A DNA stretch of 16,019 nt from an uncultured Mycoplasmatota bacterium. GTDB lineage: Bacteria; Bacillota_I; Bacilli_A; RF39; UBA660. Position 1 is the first letter of the stretch. Each line of letters starts with the position of its first letter. A model generated the notes under the pieces. The model made no database searches, had not been told where the DNA came from, and saw nothing but the letters and a program-made list of their open reading frames with translations. This document shows positions 7,220 through 14,844 of the stretch, piece by piece. The translations under genes were made by a program, and so were the position numbers. The DNA is taken from the NCBI GenBank assembly GCA_946613765.1, contig CAMOFW010000008.1, forward strand, positions 1-16,019, written 5' to 3'.

Positions 7220-8123
7220 CAACTGATCTAATTAATCTTTTAATATCTGTCATTTCTAACTTACCATATTCATAATACTTTAAAGCTAAGTTTTCAGGAA
7301 TACCATATTTAACCATTTCATCAATATGTTTATTAACATATTCTTTATAATAAGAATAATCATTTCCATTAAACATAAAATCATCATCACTTAACTTATC
7401 TTCATATAATTTTATCTTTGTTAGTATTTCTAAAACCATTGAAGTTAATGAATATAATACAACAGATGTTTTATTATGAGAATATGATTCAGTATATAAT
7501 GTTGAAGCACCATCTAAATCAACTATATGTGTACCAATATTAAATCCATACTCAAGTAATACATCACTTTCAGCTTTGCTTATTGGATTACTAACACTTC
7601 TTTTATCTAAATCTAAAGGATATACATTATTATCTAATAACTCACTCACCTTAGAGATTAAATCCTTACATACCATAAGCTTTATTCTCTCAGGTAAATA
7701 AGCAGCAGAATATACACCTAATGTATTCTTATAATATGGATATACACATCCAATAGCTTTATTATCTTCATAAATAATGTTATTAGGTAAATAAGATAAT
7801 CTAACTTTACTACCAGTTTCAATGGCTTTAATAATAGCTTCTTCTTTAGCAAGTATTACTCCATCACTATCTTTATAATTAAGAATTCTATTATCATTTA
7901 TTTTAGTATTTTCTCTTAATTTCTTATAACATAAAATATTTACACCATCTTCATCTAATACTTTATTATCTATTTTTATTATTGGATCTTTATCATTATA
8001 AAACTTATATACGTTCGGTCCAACTTTATACAAAGTAGCTTCGCTACCACTTCCTACTATCTTATTTTTACTTTTAATTTCTTCTATTTCTTTAGAAGTT
8101 AATCTAATAACTTGTTTTTGCAT
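7203..8123 (-). CDS. Protein-kinase-fold-like protein, possibly atypical or inactive
   Basis: The protein has 306 residues, no signal peptide and no membrane segment. Residues 23-43 read like a kinase nucleotide-binding loop, GSGSEATLYK at 24-33 followed by VYKFY with Lys40 in the position of the ATP-contacting lysine. Residues 168-180 (YPLDLDKRSVSNP at the centre) could be a catalytic loop, and IVDLDG at 200-205 looks like the metal-binding DFG-type motif. The canonical HxDxxxxN pattern is not exact, so activity is uncertain. Aminoglycoside-phosphotransferase-like or lipopolysaccharide-kinase-like families are alternatives. The start is supported by GGAGTGAT. Only 35 bases without a terminator separate it from the upstream whiA gene, so the two are probably cotranscribed. 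Substrate unknown. Confidence 0.85.
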   Translation of the reverse strand: MQKQVIRLTSKEIEEIKSKNKIVGSGSEATLYKVGPNVYKFYNDKDPIIKIDNKVLDEDGVNILCYKKLRENTKINDNRILNYKDSDGVILAKEEAIIKAIETGSKVRLSYLPNNIIYEDNKAIGCVYPYYKNTLGVYSAAYLPERIKLMVCKDLISKVSELLDNNVYPLDLDKRSVSNPISKAESDVLLEYGFNIGTHIVDLDGASTLYTESYSHNKTSVVLYSLTSMVLEILTKIKLYEDKLSDDDFMFNGNDYSYYKEYVNKHIDEMVKYGIPENLALKYYEYGKLEMTDIKRLIRSVEKKHR

Positions 8124-8158
8124 AAAATCACTCCGTCCTTATATATATTTTATTTTAC

Positions 8159-9082
8159 TTATTTATTTTTGTGTTTATTCACCAATTCCTTAATCTTTCT
8201 AAAGTAGTGGTTAATACCACTCTTACTAATTTTTTTATTTGTTTCCATAGTTACTATATCTGCTAATTCCTGATATGATGTTTCAGGATACTTAATTCTA
8301 TATTCAATTACCTCTTTAATTCTATCATCTAATAAATCTATTAAATCATGTTCTTTTAAATAATTAATATCTTCTAACTGAGTTAAACCAGTTCTAATAA
8401 CCTTTTCTTGATTAGCTAAATCAACATTATTCAATCTATTAACCATATTCTTATGATCTCTATATATTCTTATATCTTCAAAATAAAATAATGAATTAGT
8501 AGCTTTAAATAATTTTAACATATCACTAATTACCTCAGCCTGCTTAATATATATCATATATTTATTACTTCTTTTTAATATTTTAGTTTCTATTCTAAAA
8601 TTCTTAAATAACTTCTTTATATAATTAGCTTCCTCTAAAGTAGGTACTACATATTCAGCATGATATCCAGATTTTTTTGGATCATTAATAGAACCACAAG
8701 CTAAAAATAATCCTTTTAAATAATTAATAATATCTTCATCAGTAGATAAAAAATATACCTCAGGTAATATAAATTCACCATCTTTAACTATATTTAATTT
8801 TTTTAATATAAAATCAACTTTTTCATTAATAGTTAACATATATATTTGTTTAGATTTAAATCTTTTTTGTATACGTACATTAATCTTTGGATTAATACCA
8901 AATATTACTTTAAATGTTTTATATACAACACGAGCAACATGGGCATTTTCCATTGTTAAAATAATACTGTCTTTTTTTATAGTAGATGAATACTTAACAA
9001 AAGCAGATAAAAAAGGTAATAACTCTAAATAGTCTTTTAAAGAATTTGATATTTCTTCTTTAACTTGCATAGTAAATGTCAT
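8159..9082 (-). CDS. whiA: DNA-binding protein WhiA
   Basis: WhiA is a conserved Gram-positive protein with an N-terminal homing-endonuclease-like fold and a C-terminal helix-turn-helix; it acts on sporulation genes in Streptomyces and on division and chromosome segregation in Bacillus. The 307 residues are near the usual length of about 315. The start MTFTMQVKEEI fits the family start. FLACGSIND near 125-133 corresponds to the LAGLIDADG-like motif. YFEDIRIYRDHKNMVNRLNN, beginning near residue 200, matches the family's conserved linker. The C-terminus carries TSYQELADIV and KISKSGINHYFRKI, the helix-turn-helix. GGGTGAG supplies the ribosome binding site. The usual neighbours rapZ and yvcK are absent; a kinase-like gene follows instead. 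Confidence 0.95.
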   Translation of the reverse strand: MTFTMQVKEEISNSLKDYLELLPFLSAFVKYSSTIKKDSIILTMENAHVARVVYKTFKVIFGINPKINVRIQKRFKSKQIYMLTINEKVDFILKKLNIVKDGEFILPEVYFLSTDEDIINYLKGLFLACGSINDPKKSGYHAEYVVPTLEEANYIKKLFKNFRIETKILKRSNKYMIYIKQAEVISDMLKLFKATNSLFYFEDIRIYRDHKNMVNRLNNVDLANQEKVIRTGLTQLEDINYLKEHDLIDLLDDRIKEVIEYRIKYPETSYQELADIVTMETNKKISKSGINHYFRKIKELVNKHKNK

Positions 9083-9100
9083 GTTTTCTCACCCAAAGTA

Positions 9101-9109
9101 ATTTTAACA
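9101..9109 (-). promoter_or_regulatory. Candidate extended -10 promoter of whiA
   Basis: TGT plus TAAAAT on the minus strand (9109-9101) lies 18 bases before the whiA ATG and directly behind the terminator of the division operon. The leader would be only about 12 bases, and no -35 was identified. Confidence 0.35.
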
Positions 9110-9110
9110 T

Positions 9111-9135
9111 AAAAAAAGAGATATTTCTATCTCTT
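9111..9135 (-). terminator. Rho-independent terminator of the ftsE-ftsX-hydrolase operon
   Basis: An 8-bp inverted repeat (9116-9123 with 9128-9135) has a 4-base loop and is followed on the minus strand by seven T residues (rc of 9111-9117). The upstream arm overlaps the last codons of the hydrolase gene. The stem is short and AT-rich, so some readthrough into whiA is possible. Confidence 0.7.
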
Positions 9136-10329
9136 ATACCACCAAACACCAGTTGAAGGGAATCCTGGTGGATTAATTAAATGTGCAACAAATTGATTCC
9201 ATGAAGAATAATCAACATGATACCAACCAGTAGCAACACCATAGTGTAAGTGTGCACCATACGCACAAGTATCATAACCACCACTATAATATCTAGATGT
9301 TGAATAACCACCAACTGTACCAATAACAGTATCAGTTGTAACTATTTGATTTAATCTAACTTTAATATCTAACATATGTGCATATTGAACAGTATACCTT
9401 TGTCCATTAACTGTAACATGGATATAAACCATATTACCACCACATGAAGATTTATAAGTTATAGCTGCAACTCTACCTGCAGCAGTAGCATATTCAGGTG
9501 TACCCTCATTATTACCAGCAATATCAATTCCTGGATGGAATGAACTATCAAATGATCTATAACCAAAACCAGATGATATTCTACCTTTAACAGTTGGTTT
9601 TCTCCAACCAAATGATTGTGGATCATTAGTACATGTTGATAATTTTTGAGTTTCACTATCACATATAGATTGATAATATTTAATAACTGATTTTTGTGCA
9701 GCTATTTGAGTATCTATATCTTCAGATATTTCATCTATAGCAGCCATCTTATCATTTAATGAAGATAATGCATTAGAAAATTTATTAATATTACCATCTA
9801 ATTTCTTATTAGCTTCTTCTAATTCAACTTGTCTATTTTGTTTTTCAACAATTAAATCTTGTAAAGATTTAATCTTATTATCATAATACTTAGTAATACT
9901 CTCAACAGATTTCATTCTCATTATCATTTCAGTAATAGAAGAAGAATCAGTAAAATATTCAATATAATCATTACCATTTTTAGTTAACTGATAATATCTA
10001 AGCATATTATCAATATCTTCACTTGCTTGTTTAATACCTTCTTCAGCTTCTGTAACTTTATTTTTAGCATCTTCAACTTCTTGAATATTCTTTTCTTTTT
10101 CTTGATAAGCATTATAAATATTATTCTTACTTTGATTAATTTCACTTTGTGTTTGTTTTTTAGCATTTGCTTGTCTTGTCTTTTCAGCTTCTAACTCAGC
10201 TAAATGATCTTTTAGTTCCAATATAGTAGTTGCTTCCTTAGCATGAACAGTCAATGGTGAGAATAAGTAACTAAAAGCAATTAAGAAAGCAAATGTAACT
10301 CTAAATAAACCTACAAAATATTTTCTCAT
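9127..10329 (-). CDS. Secreted coiled-coil murein hydrolase with M23 (LytM) domain, EnvC-like
   Basis: The protein has 400 residues from the ATG at 10329, which overlaps the ftsX stop as ATGA. An in-frame start 30 bases upstream lies inside ftsX and is rejected. A basic head (MRKY) and hydrophobic segment end near LTVHA-KEA at about residue 30, a typical signal-peptidase site. Residues 35-220 are strongly charged and helical (coiled coil), the part that in EnvC and PcsB contacts FtsX. Residues 250-375 are the M23 peptidase domain with zinc ligands visible: HPGID (His265, Asp269), YAHM (His318) and HLHYG (His360, His362). The domain therefore looks catalytically intact, unlike the degenerate LytM domain of E. 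coli EnvC. Four cysteines lie in the exported part. It most likely cleaves peptidoglycan peptides at the septum under FtsEX control. Confidence 0.93.
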   Translation of the reverse strand: MRKYFVGLFRVTFAFLIAFSYLFSPLTVHAKEATTILELKDHLAELEAEKTRQANAKKQTQSEINQSKNNIYNAYQEKEKNIQEVEDAKNKVTEAEEGIKQASEDIDNMLRYYQLTKNGNDYIEYFTDSSSITEMIMRMKSVESITKYYDNKIKSLQDLIVEKQNRQVELEEANKKLDGNINKFSNALSSLNDKMAAIDEISEDIDTQIAAQKSVIKYYQSICDSETQKLSTCTNDPQSFGWRKPTVKGRISSGFGYRSFDSSFHPGIDIAGNNEGTPEYATAAGRVAAITYKSSCGGNMVYIHVTVNGQRYTVQYAHMLDIKVRLNQIVTTDTVIGTVGGYSTSRYYSGGYDTCAYGAHLHYGVATGWYHVDYSSWNQFVAHLINPPGFPSTGVWWYKR

Positions 10330-11219
10330 ATTTTTAAATACTTTCTTACAGCATGCCAACTACCAAGCATACCTACAAGTCCACCTATGATAACTAATAT
10401 TAATGATATATTTAAAAGTAATGCACCAGGACTAACTAATTGAATCATATGTGAGAATATATATCCATCAAAATAATCATAAGCAATTATATAAGCATAT
10501 ATAGTAATTAATATAGGAATAATAGAACCTAATACTCCTAAGAATAATCCTTCAAATTCAAATGGTAATTTAATAGCAGTATTAGATGTACCAACAAGTC
10601 TCATAATTTCAATTTCATTTCTTCTTGAGTAAATAGTTAATCTAATAGTATTACTAATTAAGAACGCAGTAACTAAAATTAATGCTACAACAATAACAAT
10701 AGATGCTTGTTCAATAATCTTAAATATACCAATCATTTGATCTACACTATCTTTACCATATGTAGCTGATTCTACACCATCTATTTCATTAATAGCATTA
10801 GTAGTAGCTTTTAAATCAGATACATTTTTAACTTTAACTAATATTGAATCATATAATGGATTCTCATCCATATTTTCAATTATTGAATCTAATTCACCTA
10901 AAGAATTTTTTATTTCTTCTTTCCAAGTATCTTTAGATTTAAATTCTAAACTTTCAAAAGAAGACATAGATCTTATCTTATCTTCAATTTCATTTTTCTT
11001 AGTTTCATCTACGTCACTCTTTAAATATGTAACAATTGTTAATTCATTTTCCATAGCTTGAGTAAAATGATTAACATTAGATGACATAATTAATGATATA
11101 GATACAAGTATTAAAGTTATTGCTATACAAGTAATAGAGGCAATAGATAAACTAAAGTTTCTAAAAACACTCTTAAAAGCATCTCTAATACTTCTAATTA
11201 ATATTCTAATTGCTTTCAT
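10326..11219 (-). CDS. ftsX: Cell division ABC transporter permease FtsX
   Basis: The 297-residue membrane protein has the FtsX layout: a short cytoplasmic N-terminus, a first transmembrane segment at about 24-46 and a large outer domain at 47-165. Three further segments follow near 171-193, 224-246 and 264-289. The cytoplasmic motif SRRNEIEIMRLVG (198-210) is highly characteristic of FtsX. It couples ATP hydrolysis by FtsE to an extracellular hydrolase. The ATG at 11219 lies inside the end of ftsE (14-base overlap) with AAGGAAG 12 bases upstream, and the TGA stop overlaps the next gene as ATGA. This TGA stop shows that TGA is not read as tryptophan here. Confidence 0.96.
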   Translation of the reverse strand: MKAIRILIRSIRDAFKSVFRNFSLSIASITCIAITLILVSISLIMSSNVNHFTQAMENELTIVTYLKSDVDETKKNEIEDKIRSMSSFESLEFKSKDTWKEEIKNSLGELDSIIENMDENPLYDSILVKVKNVSDLKATTNAINEIDGVESATYGKDSVDQMIGIFKIIEQASIVIVVALILVTAFLISNTIRLTIYSRRNEIEIMRLVGTSNTAIKLPFEFEGLFLGVLGSIIPILITIYAYIIAYDYFDGYIFSHMIQLVSPGALLLNISLILVIIGGLVGMLGSWHAVRKYLKI

Positions 11220-11907
11220 GTACTTTATAACTTCCTTTCATCTTATCTCCAACTTTAACACCATTTTCAATAACAACTACTCTCTTCTTCATTCTATTAA
11301 CAATATCTTTATCATGAGTAGCCATAACAACAGTTGTACCAAGTTCTTTATTAATAGATGATATAACGTCCATAATCTCTTTAGATGTTTCGGGATCTAA
11401 ATTACCTGTAGGTTCATCACATATTAACAACTTTGGATCATTAACTATAGCCCTTGCTATACAAACTCTTTGTTGTTCACCACCAGATAATTGATTAGGA
11501 AATGATCTAGCTCTATCTTTTAATCCAACACGTTCAAGTGCTTTATTAACTTTAGGTCTAATATCATCATTTTTTAATCCTAGTGTTTCAAGTCCAAAAG
11601 CAACATTTTCATAAACTGTTAATTTAGGTAACAATTTAAAGTCTTGAAATACAACTCCTAATTTTCTTCTTAATTTATATATCTTAGAGTTTCTTAATTT
11701 AGCAACATCTATACCACCAACTACAACACTACCACTTGTAGGTCTTTCTTCTCTATAAAGAAGTTTAATTAAAGTTGATTTACCGGATGCAGTTTGACCA
11801 ATAACGAATACAAACTCACCCTTGTCTATCTCTAAATCAAGATTAGCTAAACCAGTAACACCATTCTTATATACTTTAGAACAGCCTTTTATCTCAATTA
11901 ACTTCAT
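11206..11907 (-). CDS. ftsE: Cell division ATP-binding protein FtsE
   Basis: This cytoplasmic ABC ATPase partners with FtsX. Its 233 residues are the normal length. Walker A is GQTASGKST (37-45), unusual in having Gln-Thr where FtsE proteins generally have Pro-Ser. The Q-loop is VVFQDFKLL with Gln88, the signature is LSGGEQQR (140-147), Walker B is LLICDEPT (160-167) with catalytic Glu165, and the H-loop is MATHD with His198. VFQDFKLLPKLTVYENV is typical of FtsE. The AAGGAGTGA ribosome binding site sits seven bases from the ATG. It is the first gene of the overlapping ftsE-ftsX-hydrolase set and has its own promoter in the 43-base gap after the YitT-family gene, where no terminator was seen. 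Confidence 0.96.
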   Translation of the reverse strand: MKLIEIKGCSKVYKNGVTGLANLDLEIDKGEFVFVIGQTASGKSTLIKLLYREERPTSGSVVVGGIDVAKLRNSKIYKLRRKLGVVFQDFKLLPKLTVYENVAFGLETLGLKNDDIRPKVNKALERVGLKDRARSFPNQLSGGEQQRVCIARAIVNDPKLLICDEPTGNLDPETSKEIMDVISSINKELGTTVVMATHDKDIVNRMKKRVVVIENGVKVGDKMKGSYKVHESN

Positions 11908-11930
11908 TATTTCACTCCTTATTCTAAATA

Positions 11931-11939
11931 ATTATAACA
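11931..11939 (-). promoter_or_regulatory. Extended -10 promoter of the ftsE operon
   Basis: TGT plus TATAAT on the minus strand (11939-11931) lies 23 bases before the ftsE ATG. The -35 position at 17-base spacing (TTTATC) is weak and falls inside the end of the upstream gene. Confidence 0.55.
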
Positions 11940-11950
11940 AATATTAACTA

Positions 11951-12838
11951 CTAGATAAATGGTAATTGTTTCCTTCTAAATCCACCATTAACTTCATAGC
12001 AATCACTTACTACAAAAAATGCTTCATTATCTATATCTAATACTTTTTCTTTAATTCTATAATAATCTCTATTAGGAACAACAGCCATTAACATTTCTCT
12101 CTTAGCTTTTAAGAAACCACCTTCAGTATTAAATAATGTAACACCTGTTTCTAATTCATCCATAATATACTTTTCAATTTCTTTATATTTCTTTGAGTAA
12201 ATAAAGAACATCTTTGATGATGATACACCAATAATAATTCTATCAACTATTTCAGTAAAGATAATAATAATTAATATTGAATATAATAACTTATTAGTTC
12301 CAATTACAAAGAAACCACTAGCTAATATAACAACATTAACATATAATGATGAGTTACCTTCACTTACATGGAAATATTTATTAACTAATTTCATTAATAT
12401 ATCTCCACCACCAGTATTAAATCCCATCTTATAAATTAATCCATCACCAATACCATATAATATTGAACATAATAAAATAGTCATTAATATATTTTCAAAT
12501 TGAAAATAAGGTAATAAATAGTTAGCTAAACCTTGTGTTAAACTAACAAATGTAGGATATATAATTGAACCAATAATAGCTCTTCTAGTAACTTTAGTAC
12601 CTAATAAGAAAAAACTTATAAATAATAATGCAAAACTAATTACATAAATACTTATAGCAGGTGGTATATTAAATAAAACATTTAATATAACTGCGATACC
12701 ACTAGCACCACCTAATACAAAACTATTTGGTACAACAAACATATTGTAAGCTAATGAAAGAATAAATACACCAACTAGAAAGATAAGAAATCTACCAACT
12801 AGTTTTTCTCTTTTAATATACTCAACTATATCATTCAT
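11951..12838 (-). CDS. YitT-family membrane protein with C-terminal DUF2179 domain
   Basis: The 295-residue protein has about five to six hydrophobic segments between residues 14 and 205, including one at 14-36 followed by VVPNSFVLGGASGIAV, a signature of the YitT/DUF161 family. FNTGGGDILMKL near 140-151 is a second conserved family motif. Residues 210-288 are a soluble DUF2179-type domain with ETGVTLFNTEGGF and VVSDCYEVNGGF. The biochemical role of the family is not established; small-molecule transport or sensing is often supposed. The AGGTAGGTG ribosome binding site precedes ATG 12838. It lies between a metallo-hydrolase gene and ftsE, and readthrough into ftsE is possible. Confidence 0.92.
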   Translation of the reverse strand: MNDIVEYIKREKLVGRFLIFLVGVFILSLAYNMFVVPNSFVLGGASGIAVILNVLFNIPPAISIYVISFALLFISFFLLGTKVTRRAIIGSIIYPTFVSLTQGLANYLLPYFQFENILMTILLCSILYGIGDGLIYKMGFNTGGGDILMKLVNKYFHVSEGNSSLYVNVVILASGFFVIGTNKLLYSILIIIIFTEIVDRIIIGVSSSKMFFIYSKKYKEIEKYIMDELETGVTLFNTEGGFLKAKREMLMAVVPNRDYYRIKEKVLDIDNEAFFVVSDCYEVNGGFRRKQLPFI

Positions 12839-12858
12839 ATCTACACCTACCTTAAAAC

Positions 12859-12864
12859 ATTATA
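12859..12864 (-). promoter_or_regulatory. Candidate -10 element of the YitT-family gene
   Basis: A TATAAT hexamer on the minus strand lies 20 bases before the ATG. No TGN extension and no clear -35 were seen, so this is a weak call. Confidence 0.35.
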
Positions 12865-12889
12865 CTATATTTTTAACATTTTGCATATG

Positions 12890-12917
12890 AAAAAGATTAT
12901 CATTAAAATGATAATCT
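12890..12917 (-). terminator. Terminator after the metallo-hydrolase gene
   Basis: A 10-bp inverted repeat (12894-12903 with 12908-12917) has a 4-base loop and is followed on the minus strand by five T residues. The short T-tract suggests incomplete termination. The stem contains the stop codon region of the hydrolase gene. Confidence 0.65.
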
Positions 12918-13397
12918 ATTAAACAATTCTTCACCCAAAGTAGATATTTCACCATGACCAGGATAAATAATTGTATTAGATGGATAAGTAAATATCTTAT
13001 CTAATGACTTTTTCATTTCATTGACACTACCTGTAGGTAAATCCATTCTTCCTATTCCATCTTTAAATAAGAAATCACCAACAAACATAATATTATTATC
13101 TTTAAAATAATATGTTTTAGAATCACTGGTATGTCCTGGAGTATCAATAACCTCAAAATCAAATCCATCAATATTATAATTATTTTCTTGTAAATTATAT
13201 TTTTCTTTTAATTCATCTAATGCCCCAATATGATCAAAATGATAATGAGTTATTAATATACCTACCACTTCACAAGTAATATTAGAAATTATCTTATCTG
13301 CTTCATCGCCTGGATCAATAATAATACACTTATTATTCTTTTCAACTATATAACAATTTTCTTCTAAAGAACCAACTACTACTCTTTTAATATTCAT
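12903..13397 (-). CDS. Metallo-beta-lactamase-fold hydrolase (glyoxalase II-like)
   Basis: The protein has 164 residues from the ATG at 13397. An in-frame TTG 12 bases upstream overlaps the GGTGAT ribosome binding site and is rejected. The zinc-binding motif THYHFDH (50-56, with His51, His53, Asp55 and His56) is complete. The other ligands are His89 in TPGHT, Asp108 in VGDFLF and His148 in YPGHG. NCYIVE and IIDPGDEA near the N-terminus are typical of the short glyoxalase II-like/YcbL group, which lacks the C-terminal substrate-binding domain of true glyoxalase II. It is probably a cytosolic thioester or related hydrolase; the substrate is unknown. It has its own promoter and a modest terminator before the YitT-family gene. 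Confidence 0.93.
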   Translation of the reverse strand: MNIKRVVVGSLEENCYIVEKNNKCIIIDPGDEADKIISNITCEVVGILITHYHFDHIGALDELKEKYNLQENNYNIDGFDFEVIDTPGHTSDSKTYYFKDNNIMFVGDFLFKDGIGRMDLPTGSVNEMKKSLDKIFTYPSNTIIYPGHGEISTLGEELFNRLSF

Positions 13398-13413
13398 ATT
13401 TATCACCAAACTA

Positions 13414-13422
13414 ATTATAACA
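13414..13422 (-). promoter_or_regulatory. Extended -10 promoter of the metallo-hydrolase gene
   Basis: TGT plus TATAAT on the minus strand (13422-13414) is only 16 bases before the ATG. The leader would be about ten bases, holding little more than the ribosome binding site. Confidence 0.5.
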
Positions 13423-13423
13423 T

Positions 13424-13453
13424 AAAAAAGAGTACTATTTTTTAGGTACTCTT
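13424..13453 (-). terminator. Terminator after the 222-residue unknown protein
   Basis: An 8-bp inverted repeat (13428-13435 with 13446-13453) has a 10-base loop and is followed on the minus strand by six T residues (rc of 13424-13429). The stop codon is at the edge of the loop. Confidence 0.7.
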
Positions 13454-14103
13454 ATTCTCGCTCTAGCTTTTTCCTTTTCTAGTTTTATATCTAATAAATT
13501 ATCTAAGTCATTATAAGTATTATCACTAGGACCAAATTGAGTTTCTCTAACAGATACTTGACTATCAAAAAAATCATAAACCTTATCAAATAAACCATTG
13601 TAATGAACAATTGGATAATCTTGTCTCAATTCATAAGAAGATCTATCACTTCTATAAAAACCTATAGACTTAGCTGATACTGAATATACTTTATTTCCAT
13701 TTTCTTTTTTAATTTTCTTAAATAGACCTTTAGATACATGATAAATATCTTCATTATCAATACCATTAGATGTATATTCTAAAGAACCATTAAATCCAGA
13801 TTTATAGAAAAAGAAATCTGAGTAAATATATTCTCCATCTAGACTAAATTCAATGTAAATATCATTAGTATTATCAACAGATACTTCAATATTTTCGCCA
13901 GAATCAAAATTAATAGTAATTCCATTTTTTAAAGAGCTATCCTTTACAGTGACTAATTCAAAACTATTTTCATCAAAGGTATCACTACCTAATGCTTGAG
14001 TCATAAATTTATTCATAACATATGAAACTCCGTCTAAATTATTTTCTAACGCCTTATTATTTCTAACTAATTTACTAATAATTAAATTGGTTATATTAAC
14101 CAT
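13435..14103 (-). CDS. Conserved-looking soluble protein of unknown function
   Basis: The 222-residue protein has no signal peptide and no transmembrane segment. The N-terminal 35 residues look helical (ITNLIISKLVRNNKALENN). The middle, about 45-120, alternates hydrophobic and polar residues with many Asp, Ser and Tyr, suggesting beta-sheet (for example IEFSLDGEYIYSDFFFY). The C-terminus ends in a charged helix with a basic tail, EKEKARARIRVPKK. I do not recognise the family. The ATG at 14103 follows AGAGGCGA at suitable spacing. It is a single-gene unit with its own extended -10 promoter and terminator, and it is divergent from the lemA-like gene. The Ser/Asp-rich composition and clean boundaries support a real gene. 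Confidence 0.8.
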   Translation of the reverse strand: MVNITNLIISKLVRNNKALENNLDGVSYVMNKFMTQALGSDTFDENSFELVTVKDSSLKNGITINFDSGENIEVSVDNTNDIYIEFSLDGEYIYSDFFFYKSGFNGSLEYTSNGIDNEDIYHVSKGLFKKIKKENGNKVYSVSAKSIGFYRSDRSSYELRQDYPIVHYNGLFDKVYDFFDSQVSVRETQFGPSDNTYNDLDNLLDIKLEKEKARARIRVPKK

Positions 14104-14137
14104 AAAATTTCGCCTCTTTCATTAAATTGTATTTTTT

Positions 14138-14146
14138 ATTATAGCA
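14138..14146 (-). promoter_or_regulatory. Extended -10 promoter of the 222-residue unknown protein
   Basis: TGC plus TATAAT on the minus strand (14146-14138) lies 34 bases before the ATG. No clear -35 is present at the usual distance. Confidence 0.55.
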
Positions 14147-14241
14147 CCATACTACATTAAAAACGTAAAAACTTTGTGCGTATTTACACATACTTTACAT
14201 TAAGTAAATAATAAAATTATTTATTTAAAATAATAACTCAT

Positions 14242-14259
14242 CATGATATAATTATCATG
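14242..14259. repeat. Inverted repeat across the lemA -10 element, possible operator
   Basis: Perfect 7-base arms (CATGATA at 14242-14248 and TATCATG at 14253-14259) flank a 4-base centre. The -10 hexamer lies inside it, and the right arm runs into the ribosome binding site. A repressor bound here would block transcription. Confidence 0.45.
14244..14252 (+). promoter_or_regulatory. Extended -10 promoter of the lemA-like gene
   Basis: TGA plus TATAAT (14244-14252) is 17 bases before the ATG. The -35 region (TTTAAA at 14224-14229) is weak. Transcription would start close to the GGTGAT ribosome binding site, giving a leader of about 11 bases. Confidence 0.55.
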
Positions 14260-14269
14260 GTGATAACAT

Positions 14270-14815
14270 ATGGATATGATAACTTTATTTTTTACAATAG
14301 CAGCAGTAATTACTATACTAGCATTAATATATGCTTATCTTTATAATAGATTACAAGATTTTAAATTAAAAATAGATGAAGCAGAAAGTATACTAGATGA
14401 AGAATTAAGAAATAAATATGATAAAGTCTATGAACTTCAAACTACAGTATTAAAACTATCTAAAGTAAATGAAAAAGAATTTCAGGAATTAGACAATATC
14501 AAAAAAGAAGACATATCTAATTTTGAATTAGATAGAAAAGTAATTGAAGTTTATAATAAACTAGAAACAATTATTAATGACTATGAAAAGATTCAAACTA
14601 AAAAAGAAGTTATTGAACTTTTAAATGATATTAAAAAACTAGACGCAAGAATAGAATCAGCTAAATTATTCTATAATAAATATATTAATGAATCTAATAC
14701 AATGGTAAGAAAATTTCCATCAAACATCATTGCTAAAATACATAGAATTCAAATTAAAAACTTCTATGATAATAAAGATTTAAATGATGATACAGTAAAA
14801 GATTTTAAACTATAA
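14270..14815 (+). CDS. LemA-family membrane-anchored helical protein
   Basis: The 181-residue protein has one hydrophobic segment at about 3-24 followed by an entirely helical, charged body, the general plan of LemA proteins. ARIESAKLFYNKYINESN near 125-142 and KFPSNIIAKI near 146-155 match the conserved LemA C-terminal pattern (ARxxYN...YN followed by FPSNLIA). LemA proteins are membrane proteins with a helical-bundle body whose cellular role is not well defined. The sequence is somewhat divergent, with the usual tail shortened to IKNFYDN. GGTGAT is five bases before ATG 14270; a second in-frame ATG two codons later is also possible. It is one of only two forward genes and converges with the 346-residue helical protein, sharing a terminator. 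Confidence 0.85.
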   Translation: MDMITLFFTIAAVITILALIYAYLYNRLQDFKLKIDEAESILDEELRNKYDKVYELQTTVLKLSKVNEKEFQELDNIKKEDISNFELDRKVIEVYNKLETIINDYEKIQTKKEVIELLNDIKKLDARIESAKLFYNKYINESNTMVRKFPSNIIAKIHRIQIKNFYDNKDLNDDTVKDFKL

Positions 14816-14841
14816 AAAGATACCAAATGGTATCTTTTTTT
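14814..14841. terminator. Bidirectional terminator between the lemA-like gene and the helical protein
   Basis: A perfect inverted repeat of 11 bp (14814-14824 with 14829-14839) has a 4-base loop. The plus-strand T-run is 14835-14841, and on the minus strand a run of five T follows. The left arm begins within the lemA stop codon. Confidence 0.85.
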
Positions 14842-14844
14842 ATA

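Noticed and set aside
9459..10166. Minus-strand open frames at 9459-9662 and 9984-10166
   Set aside because: They are other frames of the M23 hydrolase gene; the second is a poly-lysine artefact of the coiled-coil coding.
10326..10328. TGA read as tryptophan (Mycoplasma code)
   Set aside because: TGA ends ftsX at the expected length and tryptophans throughout are TGG.
10326..10359. Longer start of the M23 hydrolase at 10359
   Set aside because: It adds MACCKKVFKN before a clean signal peptide and lies fully inside ftsX; the ATGA overlap at 10329 is the natural start.
14160..14240. AT-rich inverted repeat AAATAAT/ATTATTT and other short palindromes near 14205-14235
   Set aside because: Such pairs are expected by chance at this base composition, and there is no T-run or nearby gene end.
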